A stretch of 64,000 bases of DNA from Amborella trichopoda. Taxonomy: Eukaryota > Streptophyta > Magnoliopsida > Amborellales > Amborellaceae. The stretch is from NCBI RefSeq assembly GCF_000471905.2, contig NW_006500103.1:1853618-1917617 (forward strand). The letters run 5' to 3'. The notes beneath the pieces were generated by a model. The model did no database searches, had not been told where the DNA came from, and saw only the letters and a list, made by a program, of their open reading frames with translations. Below, in pieces: positions 43,060 through 55,460 of the stretch. Each line of letters begins with the position of its first letter. Positions within the stretch are counted from its first letter, which is position 1. A program made the translations under genes and the position numbers.

Positions 43060-45020
43060 TTTAGAGATATGACAGGATTTTGTATATTCAAAATTAATTA
43101 AATAAAATATTTATAAAATTAAAAGTGTTGAGGTTATTTCAGAGGAGACATACGCTTGCTTATTTTCGTTTCAGCTGCAATAATAATGGACTTAGATAAG
43201 TGGGGGATTTACTTCCGAGCTCATGTTCGTTTTTTAATGATAGTTACTGTTAACAATAAAAAAAAAAGGAAAAAAAGAAAATTAAAGTAGGGGATTTCAG
43301 AGGCCGCTTCATGCTCATAAATAATTGAGCTTTATGAGCCTTGTACATATATATCATGAGCAAAAGAAAAATGAAAAGTATTCAATAAAATTATTTATTT
43401 TTAGTATAAAGAAGTCATAATCATGTTAGCTGTTAAATTTGTCATAATCATGTTAGTTGTTAAATTTGAAATTAGGAGTGTGCATGACAGACCAAGCTCA
43501 TTTCTCAAAATAAAAATTTTGAAACTATGTCACCCATCACCAACTATTGGATTTAATATCTCATGGTTAGAGATAATTGTGACTTGCCTAATGGATTTGA
43601 CATCTCATGGTTAGAGATAATTATGATTTCCCTAATAAATGCTAGGGATTGCATAACATGAGAGTGTACCTTTTTTATACGAGGTCACAAATACTTCAAG
43701 CTATCTGATTTTAAATTGGACAACTTGAGTTGTGTCACAAGATTTGAGAATTTTATTTTTGAATTATGAACTTAGTCAATGACACACTTATAACTACCTT
43801 ACTTGAAATCCAACATATTATGACCTCTTTGTATAAAAAAGAAATGGTATCTTTGTATACTTTCTCTAAATGCTATTGTAGTATATCATCCCTAAAAATT
43901 ATAATAGGTCCCAAAAAAAAAAAAATTTGAAAAAAAAAATTAAAAAAATTAAAATGAAAAAGAGAAGCTCATATCCAATTCTCTTCACAAGACCAAAGAG
44001 CCATGGCAAAAAAACTCTTGTAAATTTTACCGAGTTCACAAGATTTTGATGCATCTTTAAACACCACTTCTTACTTTATATTGGACTCTACTTTAGTTCT
44101 AATAATACCATAATGGCCCAACCTCATATCTATCATGAAAGGCAATAAAAACAAACAAAACTCCTATATCTCCCAAGCATACAAGATTCACTTTTTCAAT
44201 CTTCTTTTCCTCATCCCAAAGCAAATCATACTCCTACCAAAAAAAAAAAACCCTAGGAAACTTTTAAACTAATTTAGGCCTTAATATAAAAAACCTAACA
44301 AACTTTAAATCCCCATGAAAGTAGAGATTAAAAAGAGGCTAAGGACTTGCCATCTAAAAAAAAAAGAGCTTACAGAGTCTACCTAGAGTTTTAATCCTCT
44401 AAACCTACTTTACTTTGGAAGTAATAGGTAAGAGTAAAAATTTCCAAATTATCCCTATAACATGCATTACTTTCAATTAACACTGCTAATGCATGCTTGT
44501 AGTCCATCATCCCAAGTTTACCAAGCCAACTAAGGAAAAACAAGCTCACATGGTCTACTTAGAGTTCTAATCCTCTAAACCTAATTTGTTTTGGAAATAA
44601 TTGGAAAAACTAAAAATTTCCAAACTGCCCCTACAACATGCATTACTTTGAAATGCTGATAGTCCATCAACCCAAGTTTATCAAAATCACAGTGCTCTTC
44701 TTGTTTATGAACTTGCACATAGTAAGGCAAACAACACTCATGCCGCCATCTTCGGATTCATTACGACAATCCATTTCTCGAAAAGTTGCAACAATGCCTT
44801 GGATCAACCTTTTGAGATTGTATTTTTCAATATGCGCAAGACCTCCTCACCATTCAAACTATTGAAACAAAAACTGCCCTTCAATCTCCCACATCTAGAG
44901 ATATAAAAAACAAAGTTTATGAATACCTTTAGCCCTTTAATTTTTAGATTTTTCCATAAAATTGTTTCTATCTGTATAAAAGGTTCCTCATAATTTACCT
45001 CGAAAGTTTATTATTTTTTG
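43060..45020. repeat. Tandem array unit A
   Basis: First of four units sharing the same order of blocks: 'gcatatttaaaagtaattaa'; a 'cttcatgctcgtaaatagtt' block; a family B copy; 'accaaagagccatg' with 'actcttgtaaatttt'; 'cctcatatctatcatgaaag'; 'tctacctagagttctaatcc'; a 'cccaagtttaccaaaatcgc' block with protein-like minus-strand sequence; 'ggttcctcataatttacctc'. This unit is longest, with two adjacent family B copies and the 'tctacctagag' block duplicated (44,375 and 44,555). Confidence 0.85.
43390..43880. mobile_element. Two adjacent family B elements (copies 3 and 4)
   Basis: Copy 3 (43,390-43,650) has both of its ends doubled: 'gtcataatcatgttagctgt' twice on the left, and 'atctcatggttagagataat' twice on the right. 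Copy 4 (43,660-43,880) follows with 'acgaggtcacaaatacttca' and 'tatgacctctttgtataaaa'. Confidence 0.75.
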
Positions 45021-46545
45021 TTTGTGTATCCAGTATCTAGATTCCACGGCTCTTCAGCCTCTATCAATTTGATCCTCTAAAGACTTGTCAGCTCTATCAA
45101 GACTTGTCCCTTAGAGATGTGATGTGATTTTGCATATTTAAAAGTAATTAAATAAGATAATATGCTTATTTGTTTTCCTTTTAGCAGCATGGACTTGATG
45201 AGTGGGGACTTTGGAGGCCACTTCATGCTCGTAAATAGTTGAACTTTGTGTGCCTTTTACATATGTATCGTTGGCGAATGAAAAGGAAAAAATTTTTTTT
45301 TTAATAAAGACTATTTATCTTTGGTTCGGGGAAGTGATAATCAGCTCTTAGATTCTCAATGTGTGTCATGACCAAATTCAAATCTCAAAATAAGACTTCT
45401 TAAACTTTGTAATGTATCATCAATTTGTAAGATTTGATATCGAATGGTCAGGAATAATTGCCATCTCCGTATCATATAGTTTTATAATATGCAATCCCCA
45501 AAAATATGATAAATCCTGACACAAGAAAAACATGTAAATTTTATTCAATTGTCCTTTCACAAAATGCAAGGTGTTTCTTTAACACCACTTCCTACTTTAT
45601 AAATGACTCTACTTTTATTCTAATGTTACCATAATGATCCAACCTCATATCCATCATGAAAGGTAACAACATCCACACACCAAACTCCTTTAATTTCTCC
45701 CAAAAATATGGTATTCACTTTCTAAATCTTCTTTTCCTCATCCCAGATCAAATCATATTCATAACATGGTAATCATAAGAATCTTTTAAGCTAACGAGGC
45801 CTTAATATGAAAAACTTAACTGACTTTTGACTCCCCAAAATCTCTATCCACTAATACTCAATAACTCCTAATCATATCCGAAATCCCCAAAATTATTATC
45901 CTACTAGTACATGTTAAAGCCTAATCATAACCCAACAATATAAGTAGATGTACAGAAGAGGGAGAGAACCCGAGAACTTGACGAATAAAGGGTGCCTGCA
46001 TAGTCTACCTAGAGTTCTAATCCCTAGAGTTCTAATCCTCAAACTGCCTCTGCAATATGTATTACTGTCATCACTCTTTGTTAATTCATGCTCGTAATCG
46101 AGCAACTCAAGTTTACCAAACTCGCAATACTCTCCTTGTTTATGAACTTGTAAGATAAGATAAATGACACTCATGCCACCATCTTTCGGTTCATTATGAG
46201 AATCCATTTCTTGAAAAGTTGAAACAATGTCTTGATCAACATTTTGAGATTGGATTTTTCGATCAACACAAGATAACCGGGCTGTCCAAGCCATTGAAAC
46301 AACCACTTCCCTCCAACTTTCATTTTGGTCACATGGAATGTCCATCATCATAGGAAAGAGCTTCCACTTATGTTTCCTGGGTACACCAAAGAAAGTCTTT
46401 GAAATAGGGACTAATATCTCCCCATTCAGAAACTTTTTTTGTCATTTAGTTTACATCTTTTTCCATACAACTATATTCCATTTATCTAAAAGATTCCTCA
46501 TAATTTACCTCAAAAGTTCTTTTTTTTTTGTACATCCACTCTCCA
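45020..46545. repeat. Tandem array unit B
   Basis: Same block order as unit A. It contains a family B copy (about 45,305-45,490) and the best-kept minus-strand protein-like stretch (45,914-46,351). Confidence 0.85.
45914..46351 (-). pseudogene. Unrecognised minus-strand gene relic in unit B
   Basis: Reads DIPCDQNESWREVVVSMAW near the start, then KIQSQNVDQDIVSTFQEMDS, SHNEPKDGGMSVIYLILQVH and KQGEYCEFGKLELLDYEHEL. Equivalent stretches occur in units A (44,670-44,860), C (47,140-47,480) and D (49,081-49,335), with the block QNESWREV shared by B and D, and IVSTF(Q/K)EMD by A, B and D with small changes. Codon-level similarity between copies suggests descent from one coding exon. I do not recognise the family and claim no function. 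Confidence 0.45.
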
Positions 46546-47935
46546 GATTTTGTCTCTTCATCCTCCATTAGTTTACAACTCTAAAGACTTGTCAGCACCC
46601 TCAAGCTTGTTCCTTAGAGATGTGATGGGACTGTGTACATTTCAAAATATTTGTAATGTTCCTATTTGTTTCCCTTTTAGCTGCAATTATAATGGACTTA
46701 GATGAGTGGAGGGTTTGGAGGCAGCTCCATGCTCTTAAATGGATGAACTTTGTACATATTGCACCTATTGAAAGAAAAGGAAAAATATATAATAAAGTCT
46801 CCTTATTATTGGTATAGGGAAGTGAGAATCGTTTTTGGCTATCAGATTTGGCTTAGTGTGCCATGACCAAGCTCAAAACTCAAAATAAGATTTATCATAC
46901 TTGTAATGAATTCCCAATTTGTCTTATAGTCAGGGGTAATTGTGATTTCCTTATTGCATGGTTTTATAGTATGCAATACCCAAAAAAATATAATAAAATC
47001 CTGACACAAATAAAACATGTTTAAAATGAAAAAAGAGGAACTCACATACAATTCCTCTTTACAAGATCAAAGAGCCATGACCAAAAAAAAAACTCTTGTA
47101 AATTTTATTCAATAAGTATGGTGCATCCCCTGTTATATGCTTTACTTTCAATACTTGCTGTTAATTCATGCTCACAGTCCATCAACCCAAGTTTACCAAA
47201 ATCGCAATGCTCTCCTTGTTTATGAATGTGGACTTGCCAACTAAAATAAAGTGAGCTTAAATAGTCTACCTAGAGTTCTAATCTGTAAAATGTAATTTAC
47301 TTTGGAAAAAAAAAAAAAATTCCAAACTGCCCTTGCAATATACATTACTTTCAACACTCTGTTAATTCACGCTCACGGTCCATCAACCCAAGTTTACCAA
47401 AATCGCAATGCTCTACTTGTTTATGAACTTGCATAGGATTAGATAAATGCCACCATTGTCGCCGTCTTCCGGTTCTTTACAACAATCCACTTCTTGAAAG
47501 TTGAAAGAACGTCTACTTCCATTTGCTTGATTCATCAAAGAAACTCTTTGAGATATGACCAATCTTCCCCATCTAGAAATATCATGAACTAAGATTCTAG
47601 ATACTTTTTTGCCATTTAATTTTCATCTTTTTCTATAGAATATTTTCTAGCTATGTAAAATGTTCCTCATGATTTACCTCAAAAGTTTATTATTTTGCTT
47701 TTGTACATCCACTTTCCACATTCAAAGGAAAGAACTTCCACTTCCATTTCCTTGATTCATCAAAGGAAGTATTTGAGATAGGACCAATCTCCCCCATCTA
47801 GAAATTTCAAAAACTAAGATTCTGGTTATTTTTTTGCCATTTAATTTCCATCTGTTTCCATAGAACTTTCTTCAATCTATGTAAAAGGTTCCTCATGATT
47901 TACCTTAAAATTTTATTATTTATCTTTTGTACATC
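46545..47935. repeat. Tandem array unit C
   Basis: Same blocks, with a family B copy at 46,798-46,985. Two inner parts are doubled: the 'ccatcaacccaagtttacca' block (47,180 and 47,380) and the 'catttaattttcatcttttt' block (47,616 and 47,840). Confidence 0.8.
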
Positions 47936-49600
47936 TACTATCCACATTCCATGTCTCTTCATCCTCCATCAATTTGATCCTCTAAAGACTTGCCCGCTCC
48001 ATCAGAATTTGTCCCTTTGAGATGTAAAGGTATTTTGTACATTTGAAAATAATCAAATAAGATATTTGTTATATGCTTATTTGTCTCCCTTCCAGCTGAA
48101 ATAAAAATGGGCTTAGATGAGTGGGGAAGGTCACTTCATGCTAAAAAAAAGTTGAACAATGTGAACCTTGTATATATCTACCACTAGCGCAAGGAAAGGA
48201 AAATATACAATAAGACCATTTATCTTTGGTATAGGGAAGTAACAATTACTCTTTACTATCAAATTTGAAATCATGAGGGTCAGTGTGTCATAACCAAGCT
48301 CAAAGCTCAAACTAAGACTTCGCAAACTTTGTAATGCATTCCCAATTTGTCAATTTTTTATATTTGATAGTTAGGGGTAATTGTGATTTTCTTAATAGAT
48401 GGTTTTATATTATACAATCCTCAAAAAGTATTATAAATCCTGATAAAAGAAAAACATGTTTAAAATGACTAAAGAGAAGCCCACACAACAAAATTCCTCC
48501 TAACAAGACCAAAGAGCCATGACAAAAAAAACTCTTGTAAATATTATTTAATTCTCCTTTCACAAAATGTGTGGTGCATCTTTAAACACCACTTCCTACA
48601 ATGGGCAAACCTCATATCTATCATGAAAGGCAACAAAATCACACACAAAACTCTTTTAATATCTCCCAAACATATGGGATTCACTATCTTTTCCTCATCC
48701 CAAAAAAAATCATATTCCTACCAAAAAAAAAACCATAAGAAACTTTTAAAACTAATTAGGCCCAAATATGACAAAGCTAACAAACTTTAAATCCCCAGAA
48801 TATCTATCCAATAATACTGAATAACTCCTAATCATATCCAAAATTTAAAATTATCTATCCTACTAATACATGACAACTCCTAATAATAACCAGCTATAAA
48901 AGTAGAGATGCAAAAGAGGGAGAGAACATGAGGACTAAAGAAACTTGAGCTTATGTAGTATGCATAATCTTCTAAACCTAATTTTCTTTTGGAAATTCTA
49001 CGCAACAGTAAAAATTTCCAAATTACCCCTATAATATGTATTACTTTGAACACTCTTTGTTAATGCATGTTCATAGTCCATTAACTCAAGTTTACCAAAA
49101 TCACAGTGCTCTCCTTATTTATGAACTTGCAGATAATAACATAAATGACACTCTTGCTGCGATAATCCATTTCTTTAAAAGTTGAAACAATGCCTTGGAT
49201 CAGCCTTTTGAGATTGCATTTTCCAATCAACACAAGTCCACTTGACCATCCAGAAACAAAAACTTCCCTCCAACTTTCATTTTGATCACATGGATGTCCA
49301 TCATCATTGGAAAGAACTTCCACTTCCACTTTCATTTCCTTGATTCACTAACGAAAGTCTTTGAAATAAGATCAATCTCCCCCATCTTTAAATATCAAAA
49401 ACTAAGTTTCTGATACCTTATTGCCATTTAATTTTTCATCTTTTTTCTATAGAACTATCTTCTATCTATGTAAAAAATTCCTCAATATTTACCTCAAAAG
49501 TTTATTATTTTTCTGTTGTACGCCCACTATCCAGATTCCATGTCTTTTCATCCTCCATCAATTTGATCATCTAAAATACTTGCCTTCTCCATCAAAATTA
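47935..49600. repeat. Tandem array unit D
   Basis: Same blocks, with a family B copy at 48,218-48,430. Its minus strand at 49,081-49,335 reads VEVEVLSNDDGHPCDQNESW and REVFVSGWSSGLVLIG. Ends where a hAT-like MITE begins. Confidence 0.85.
49081..49335 (-). pseudogene. Unrecognised minus-strand gene relic in unit D
   Basis: 84 codons with the same core as the unit B relic (PCDQNESWREV, IVSTFKEMD, then a short CKFINKEST tail). No family recognised. Confidence 0.4.
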
Positions 49601-49624
49601 AACTCATCCATACCAATGGAAATC

Positions 49625-49830
49625 TTGGGGTGAGAACCAGTTCGGATCCAAAAGTATATATGGGATCCAGATCCAATTGGATCCTTATCTGGATCCAAAA
49701 AGCATTCATGGGATTTGGATTCGATCGGATCCAAACAAATTATTTTATTATTATCTTATTTAAAAGTAAAATACTATAATTATTTTATGTACAAATTATT
49801 ATATTGAAAAGTATATAACAAAAAATACTT

Positions 49831-49872
<42 letters not shown>

Positions 49873-50043
49873 CATTTGAATAATTGGATCAGATCCAACC
49901 CTACCGGGATCCGCTCCAATTACTATTTGGATCCAACTTTGAGATCTGAATCCAAATTTCAAGATCGAAATTTTGGATCCATACTTTGGATAGGACCAAA
50001 AAAATTCGGGTTCTGGATCCAAACCAAGTAATTCTCAGCCCTA
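49625..50043. mobile_element. hAT-like MITE with GGATCC-rich arms
   Basis: 8-bp duplication TGGAAATC (49,617-49,624) / TGGATATC (50,044-50,051), one mismatch. Ends TTGGGGTGAGAACC and, inverted, TAGGGCTGAGAATT. The arms hold many 'tggatccaa' words; the middle is an (AT)n run (49,833-49,870). Confidence 0.85.
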
Positions 50044-50179
50044 TGGATATCATATCACATCGTGACAAAGAATACTACCTACATGGAACTCAAGTACCCA
50101 ACCAAAAGAGTCCCAAATTTTCTGTCATAGATCTCTCAAGTAAACACTTACACCATTTGCTTAAGCTTGTCCCAACATT

Positions 50180-50810
50180 CTGAGCTCAATAAAATAGAAC
50201 ATCAAGATTTTGACCATGAGATTGATAACTTTGAAAGTTTCAAGGTTCTAGAATTATGAAACTCACTTTCCACATCTTCCCAACTTCCTCCAAGCTTCTC
50301 CTTCTCCAAATCATGTTTTCTTGGCTTTTTGGAAGAACTCTTGGGAACGATATCTCTATTCCATTCATTAAATTCTAACAGATAAACATCCTTTGCTTCA
50401 TGGTTTCTTCCAAAAAGCAAGTCTCCAATACCAACTTACTCTTTTGACATCGGTTCGCGAGAACCCATGTTCGTGTTGGGAAGTGCTTACCAACTAATTC
50501 TTCATGATCAATAACTATGTTCCTTACAGGGAGAAGAACCTCAAGTGCATCATGTACATTCATTTGCGACTCAAGATCTCGAACATGATCTAACAACTCT
50601 TTTAGAATATGAAATGTAAGACAAACGATTTCTTATCGCTCTTAATCTTCCATGTTCTTCGAGATTTGAAAATTTTAGCTAAAATCTCTCCCACAAACAT
50701 TGGCCTTGAAGGAAATCCTTGATACACCACCCCCATTTATCATAAGTGGCTTGTCAAGCTTCCCTCAATTGAACTTCCCATCACCATTTAAAGCCATTAC
50801 TGATCAACAC
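50180..50810 (-). pseudogene. Unrecognised minus-strand gene relic beside the tandem array
   Basis: Protein-like minus-strand stretches in changing frames: MALNGDGKFN near 50,795, SRISFKANVCGRDFS near 50,700, then DLESQMNVHDALEVLLPVRN and IVIDHEELVGKHFPTRTWVL (about 50,590-50,460), then HEAKDVYLLEFNEWNRDIVP and a Lys-rich SSSKKPRKHDLEKEKLGG. It shares strand with the relics in the array and lies upstream of them on that strand, so it may be the 5' part of the same ancestral gene. Introns or decay break the frame. Family not recognised. Confidence 0.4.
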
Positions 50811-50983
50811 AAACAAAGGCCTTAGGGAAATATCTTTCTTCTACAATGAGTAAATTATGTAATCAATAACCAAAAAGGAATAGTCATTTCCTCACCGAGG
50901 CCCTGGTGCAATGTAAAAACAAGGTAGGCTCAAACATAAAAAATAAAATTGTATTTTGAATTTGACTAAAGAGAAGTCTATGC

Positions 50984-51091
50984 CAGTGTTCGCGATATCA
51001 ACAAGTTCAACCAAGAACCGACCGGTTAGATCGGAAGTGGGCACTGGTCGGTTCTAGTTTAGGCGGGTTTTGGTGATCCAGCCGTCTATTT

Positions 51092-51152
<61 letters not shown>

Positions 51153-51469
51153 TCTCAAAAAATAAGGAATTTTTTTGTAATGCATTTTTTAATCTTTTTT
51201 ATCATTTTGGAAAAGATTGGAAAGTGTATGGGCCATGTTTCCCATATTTTTTTTGAAAAATTTCAAAAATTTTCCTGTGCACAAATCATTTTTTAAGTCC
51301 TTTTTTTTCACTAATTTTCAACTTTATTTGGATGTGATTTGTTTAATCATGCTTTTATGTTATAATTTTTATTTTAAAACTTTTTTTGTATTTTTTAGCA
51401 CTTTTTTTATCAGTCCGGATTTACCCAATTAGGCCAGTTGAATTGAACAGTTTGATTTTTCATTCAAAG
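50984..51469. mobile_element. hAT-like MITE (CAGTGTTC family)
   Basis: 8-bp duplication GTCTATGC (50,976-50,983) / GTCTATAC (51,470-51,477), one mismatch. Left end CAGTGTTCGCGATATC; right end read inward CTTTGAATGAAAAATC. It contains an (AT)n(AG)n run at 51,097-51,150 and shares its inner sequence with the copy at 42,078. Confidence 0.85.
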
Positions 51470-51479
51470 GTCTATACAT

Positions 51480-51915
51480 CCTATTTATAAGAACAAAAGA
51501 GCTATAAGGGAAAGCTCTTTGTAAATTGTGTTCAACTTTACTTTCACAAAGCTCATCGTGCATCTTTAAATACCACCCCCTTACTTACGTAGGACTAAAT
51601 TTCTAATTCTAAACCTTACCATAATGTCCCAACCATAGTAATGGAATTAAAAACAATTTTAATTAAAAATCAATCTTCATTACGTGGAGATTAAATAACC
51701 TAGTACCCTTAAGTACATGACTGATACAACATAAGCATATATGTGGTAAAACAAATTGGAGTAGGTTTTAAAATCATATTTTTCAAAGAACCCCTAAAAA
51801 ATACCATCAAATAGTAGTATTAAAAATTATGAACATTACCCTTTCGCCAATGTGATCTTATCTGCTTTGAAGTCTTCTTTACTTTGGCAAAGAAAGAGAA
51901 GTAGTGCAGTTGATT
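51480..51915. other. Fragment resembling the tandem-array unit, then spacer
   Basis: 51,485-51,620 repeats the 'ctctttgtaaattgtgttca' and 'catctttaaataccacc' blocks of the 43-49.6 kb units, as a detached older copy. The remainder is AT-rich and unassigned. Confidence 0.6.
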
Positions 51916-51917
51916 TA

Positions 51918-52790
51918 GGGCGTGTTTGATAACAGGAAGCAAGAACATGAATTAGAAATTGGAAGTTACTGAAGAACGGTAAATTAAAAGTTACTTAAAA
52001 AGTTCATAGTTTCTACGTTTGATAACCTTCCTGAAAAGTTAAGAAGTTCATAGTTTGTGTTTGATAACCTCCCTTAGAAGTTGAGAAGTTCATAGTTTAT
52101 GTGTTTGATAACTCTTGGGATATATGGTAAATATCTTATACTTATATTTACATAGATAGTAATTTAAATAGAAATATATAATATTTATAACATAGTACAA
52201 TATATGATATATTGTATTTTATATTTATTTTTAATATATATATATATAACACAATAATGTATTATTTTATTATATAATATATATTTATATAAAATAATTT
52301 AGTGTATTGTGCATTGTATTCTATATTTATTCTATTAATATATATTTATTATATAATATTTATAAATATCTATTACATAAATAAATATAATATATAATAA
52401 AATATATTATATATTATACAAAAAATATATATACATATATCATATATAACATAGTGTAAAATATAATGTAGTGCATTTTATATTTATTTTATTGCTATAT
52501 ATTTGTATTGTATAAGATATATTAGATAGTGAATTATTTTATTAATCGTTATTTTTTATTATATAATATACATAAAATATTTTATATATATATATCATGG
52601 ACAAAATAAAAAGTTCCATTTTCAAGTTTCATGGTTTACCATGGAACTTTACTCAAGCCTAAAAGGTGGGAACTTCAACAGTAAAGGGGAGTTCTTATTT
52701 TATCTTCTACTTTTTGTCAAACACATAACATGAACAGTAATAGGTAAAGTTCTCTCTTCCTTTTCTAACTTCTTGTTATCAAACACGCCC
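51918..52790. mobile_element. Tourist-like (PIF/Harbinger) MITE
   Basis: TTA at 51,915-51,917 and 52,791-52,793. Ends GGGCGTGTTTGATAACAGGA and, inverted, GGGCGTGTTTGATAACAAGA. The TTA duplication and the GGGC(G)TGTTTG ends fit Tourist MITEs. At 873 bp it is long for the type because of an AT-rich middle (52,140-52,600) of almost only A and T. Direct copies of 'gttcatagttt' near the left end (52,000-52,100) show internal duplication. Confidence 0.92.
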
Positions 52791-53067
52791 TTAAGGAAGT
52801 TTTCATGTATTATTTTTTTAGACTTGCATGTACTACGCTAGCATGAGAGCAAATTGTCTACCTACTCTCTTGGAAAAAATACCTCATGTGAGGATTTTAT
52901 TGATTTAAAATTCTGAAATCCACCTTAGAATCACCAGAAGAGTATTTTCATTAAATTTAACCATCCAAACATAAATTAAACCCTCCAAAAATTAGGTGGT
53001 TTCTATCAAGTCCTACGACATGATGTTTTACGCACTTTTGGAGAGCATGTTAGAGTCTTTTATATTT

Positions 53068-53460
53068 GGGTGAGGTTTGTATAAGATATGTCAACCTTAT
53101 ACTATTGAATTAAGGTGCACTTCAAAACGATGCTAAAAATGTAGTTTCGGTGGCGCAAAGCCTTATGATGATATGAAAATCTATTGTTTATCCAATTGTA
53201 AAATTTAAAGTTCCAGAAAGGGTGATGATCAAGCAGATCTATAAATGCTTGAAAATGTTGAAAATAGACGGTCTAGATAACGTGTTAGAAGATGAATTAT
53301 TTTTAAAATAAAAAAATCCTATTTTTTCATGTTTATGAATCTCAAGGTCGAGATGATTGATTTGAAGGCTTTCAAACATAAGAATAACCTTCTCTATTGG
53401 GTTTTTTAGGTGCACCATACTTGTACAGTATAAGGTTGACACCTTATATAAACTTTTTCC
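53068..53460. mobile_element. Family A MITE, copy 9, perfect 9-bp target duplication
   Basis: TTTATATTT at 53,059-53,067 and 53,461-53,469. Ends GGGTGAGGTTTGTATAAG and 'ttatataaactttttcc'. About 50-bp inverted termini including 'gtcaaccttata'. Confidence 0.95.
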
Positions 53461-53469
53461 TTTATATTT

Positions 53470-54420
53470 TGGCCACTAATTTGAGTCAGTTACATTCGTA
53501 AAATTTGGGATCTCATAGCTAAGTTTACCCAAGGGACCAAATGTACAATTTTCTCCCATGGGAGTATATAATTTGGAGCAAATGCACAATTTCTTCCTTG
53601 GGGAGCATATAATCTTATCCTCTTTTCAGTGAAAACTATTGAAAATTTGTTAAGTTTATGCATGCTTATGAATTTCATTCATTATGTTGTCGATTATTAT
53701 TTTTATCAAATGTTTACAGGGACGTAGTCAACACGAGCTGATGACTCGTGTTTAGTATGTTCTTGATATTCTTAGTTAAATTTTAATAACATTGATAATT
53801 TCTTGACAATATTTTGAATATTCCAGTGATATTTAAACAGTTTGGTGACATCTTGAATATATCGGCAACATATTCGAAATATTGTTGAGTGATTCACCTG
53901 GTTTTGTTGGGGGTCGAAGCCTAATACATCGGCCACTTTAATCAGCAAATCGAATTTGATAACACTACTATTCCCTAGTGTATAATATAATCTACATGGT
54001 TATATAATACTATGTGACCATGAGGTTATCACCATCCCAACAATCGGTTGAACGTTGATGGAGGGGAGTGGGTTCTACTGTGAAAATCACCAACTGCATT
54101 TTACGTCCGTAGTTCTCTCTCTTTCACCATCCAAATATTGAGTAGATGATGATAAATCACATGGTCATTGTTGTTACTATGATCATGAGGATCATGTTAT
54201 ATCTGAATTATTGGACAATAAACAGCGTGTGAATATTGAATTCAAGTCCGTAATACTTTTTTCACTTTAAGCATTTAAAAAGATCTCCATGATACAAAAA
54301 GTTCAATATTCCTATATCATCTCTCTCCTTGTATCCTAGATTTTAAACTTTTCACATTTAACAAACACAGGAAGAGCTCTACTACTGGAAGTCGCGAGTT
54401 CCAGTTCAAACACAGCCATA
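53470..54420. other. Spacer
   Basis: Short direct repeat of 'ggagcaaatgcacaatttct' type near 53,535-53,600 and repeated 'tttgaatatt' words near 53,810-53,880. No gene. Confidence 0.4.
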
Positions 54421-54429
54421 ATCTTTTCA

Positions 54430-54777
54430 GGGTGTGGTTTGTATAAGGTTTCAACCTTAAACAATCAAATTATGGCGCTTTCAAATTTTATCCTAAATAT
54501 AGTTTTGGAGTTATAAAATTTTAAACTCTAAATATGGTTCAATTAAGTAGATCTATAAACGAATGAAAAATTTAAAAGTGGACGGTTGAGATAATGTGTT
54601 GCAAGATATACTATTTTTGAGGACTCAAAGCCTTTTTGTCTTTTCATATTTATACATCTCGACATTGAGATGATCAATTAGAAGGCTTTCCAACATCAAA
54701 ACAATTATTTATGATAGATTTTTGAGATACCACTCAATTCTACATTTTAATGTTACAACCCTATATAAACTTTTTCC
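54430..54777. mobile_element. Family A MITE, copy 10, perfect 9-bp target duplication
   Basis: ATCTTTTCA at 54,421-54,429 and 54,778-54,786. Ends GGGTGTGGTTTGTATAAGGT and 'ctatataaactttttcc'. 348 bp. Confidence 0.95.
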
Positions 54778-54789
54778 ATCTTTTCACAA

Positions 54790-55255
54790 ATATAAAAGAC
54801 ATATAGAGACTAATAGATTAAACAAAAAATTACATATACCCCTTACATTAAAGATCCTTCACACACATGATTCCCCACTATATTGTTCCACACCAGATCG
54901 CTTGCTATTGTTTAGGTAAAAAATGGCTTCTAAAGTCAAACACAATGAATAGAAACTGAGACATTAATTTTTCACTCAAGGTCGAGTGTTGAACTAATTT
55001 AAATTCATTTTTTTCGCATTCCTTTGTTTTACATGAAATTGGCTCATCACTCCAAGTGACTGACCGGCTTTTCATTTGTTTTAAGTCGATTCAGCAGACC
55101 AAGTGTCAAACTCACTTTTCCTTTATCTTGCACAACTATGAGAGAGGCAATTTTTGTCCCGATTGGTCTAAAAAATATTCACCAAAAGGGCAGAAGCAAA
55201 GATAAACAATAACAAAATATCTGGTCTAAACACAAAAAGAAATGTATGGAATATG
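54790..55255. other. Spacer
   Basis: AT-rich. No gene, RNA or repeat recognised. Confidence 0.4.
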
Positions 55256-55261
55256 ACCACT

Positions 55262-55460
55262 AATTTTTTATATAAGAAAGTCCTAGTCATTATTGGTTGT
55301 TGGAAGTGAAATCAGATGGCTGGTGATGTATCATTAATTGGGCACAAATTCTAAAATAAATTTTTTTCAAAATAGTGACACATTTCAATCTATCAGATTT
55401 CATATCCAATGACTAAAAATAATTGTGACTTTCTTGTATAAATAGACTTATAATATAAAA
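55262..55460. mobile_element. Family B palindromic element
   Basis: Left 'tataagaaagtcctagtcat', right 'attgtgactttcttgtataa', with mirrored 'gaaatcagatggc' and 'atctatcagatttcatatc' inside. Confidence 0.8.

Noticed and set aside
45914-46351. Naming the array relic as a CLASSY-type or other chromatin gene
   Set aside because: I looked for a match from memory and none held over more than a few residues; naming it would be a guess.
51097-51150. AT and AG runs as an origin or regulatory site
   Set aside because: A plain microsatellite inside a hAT-like MITE.
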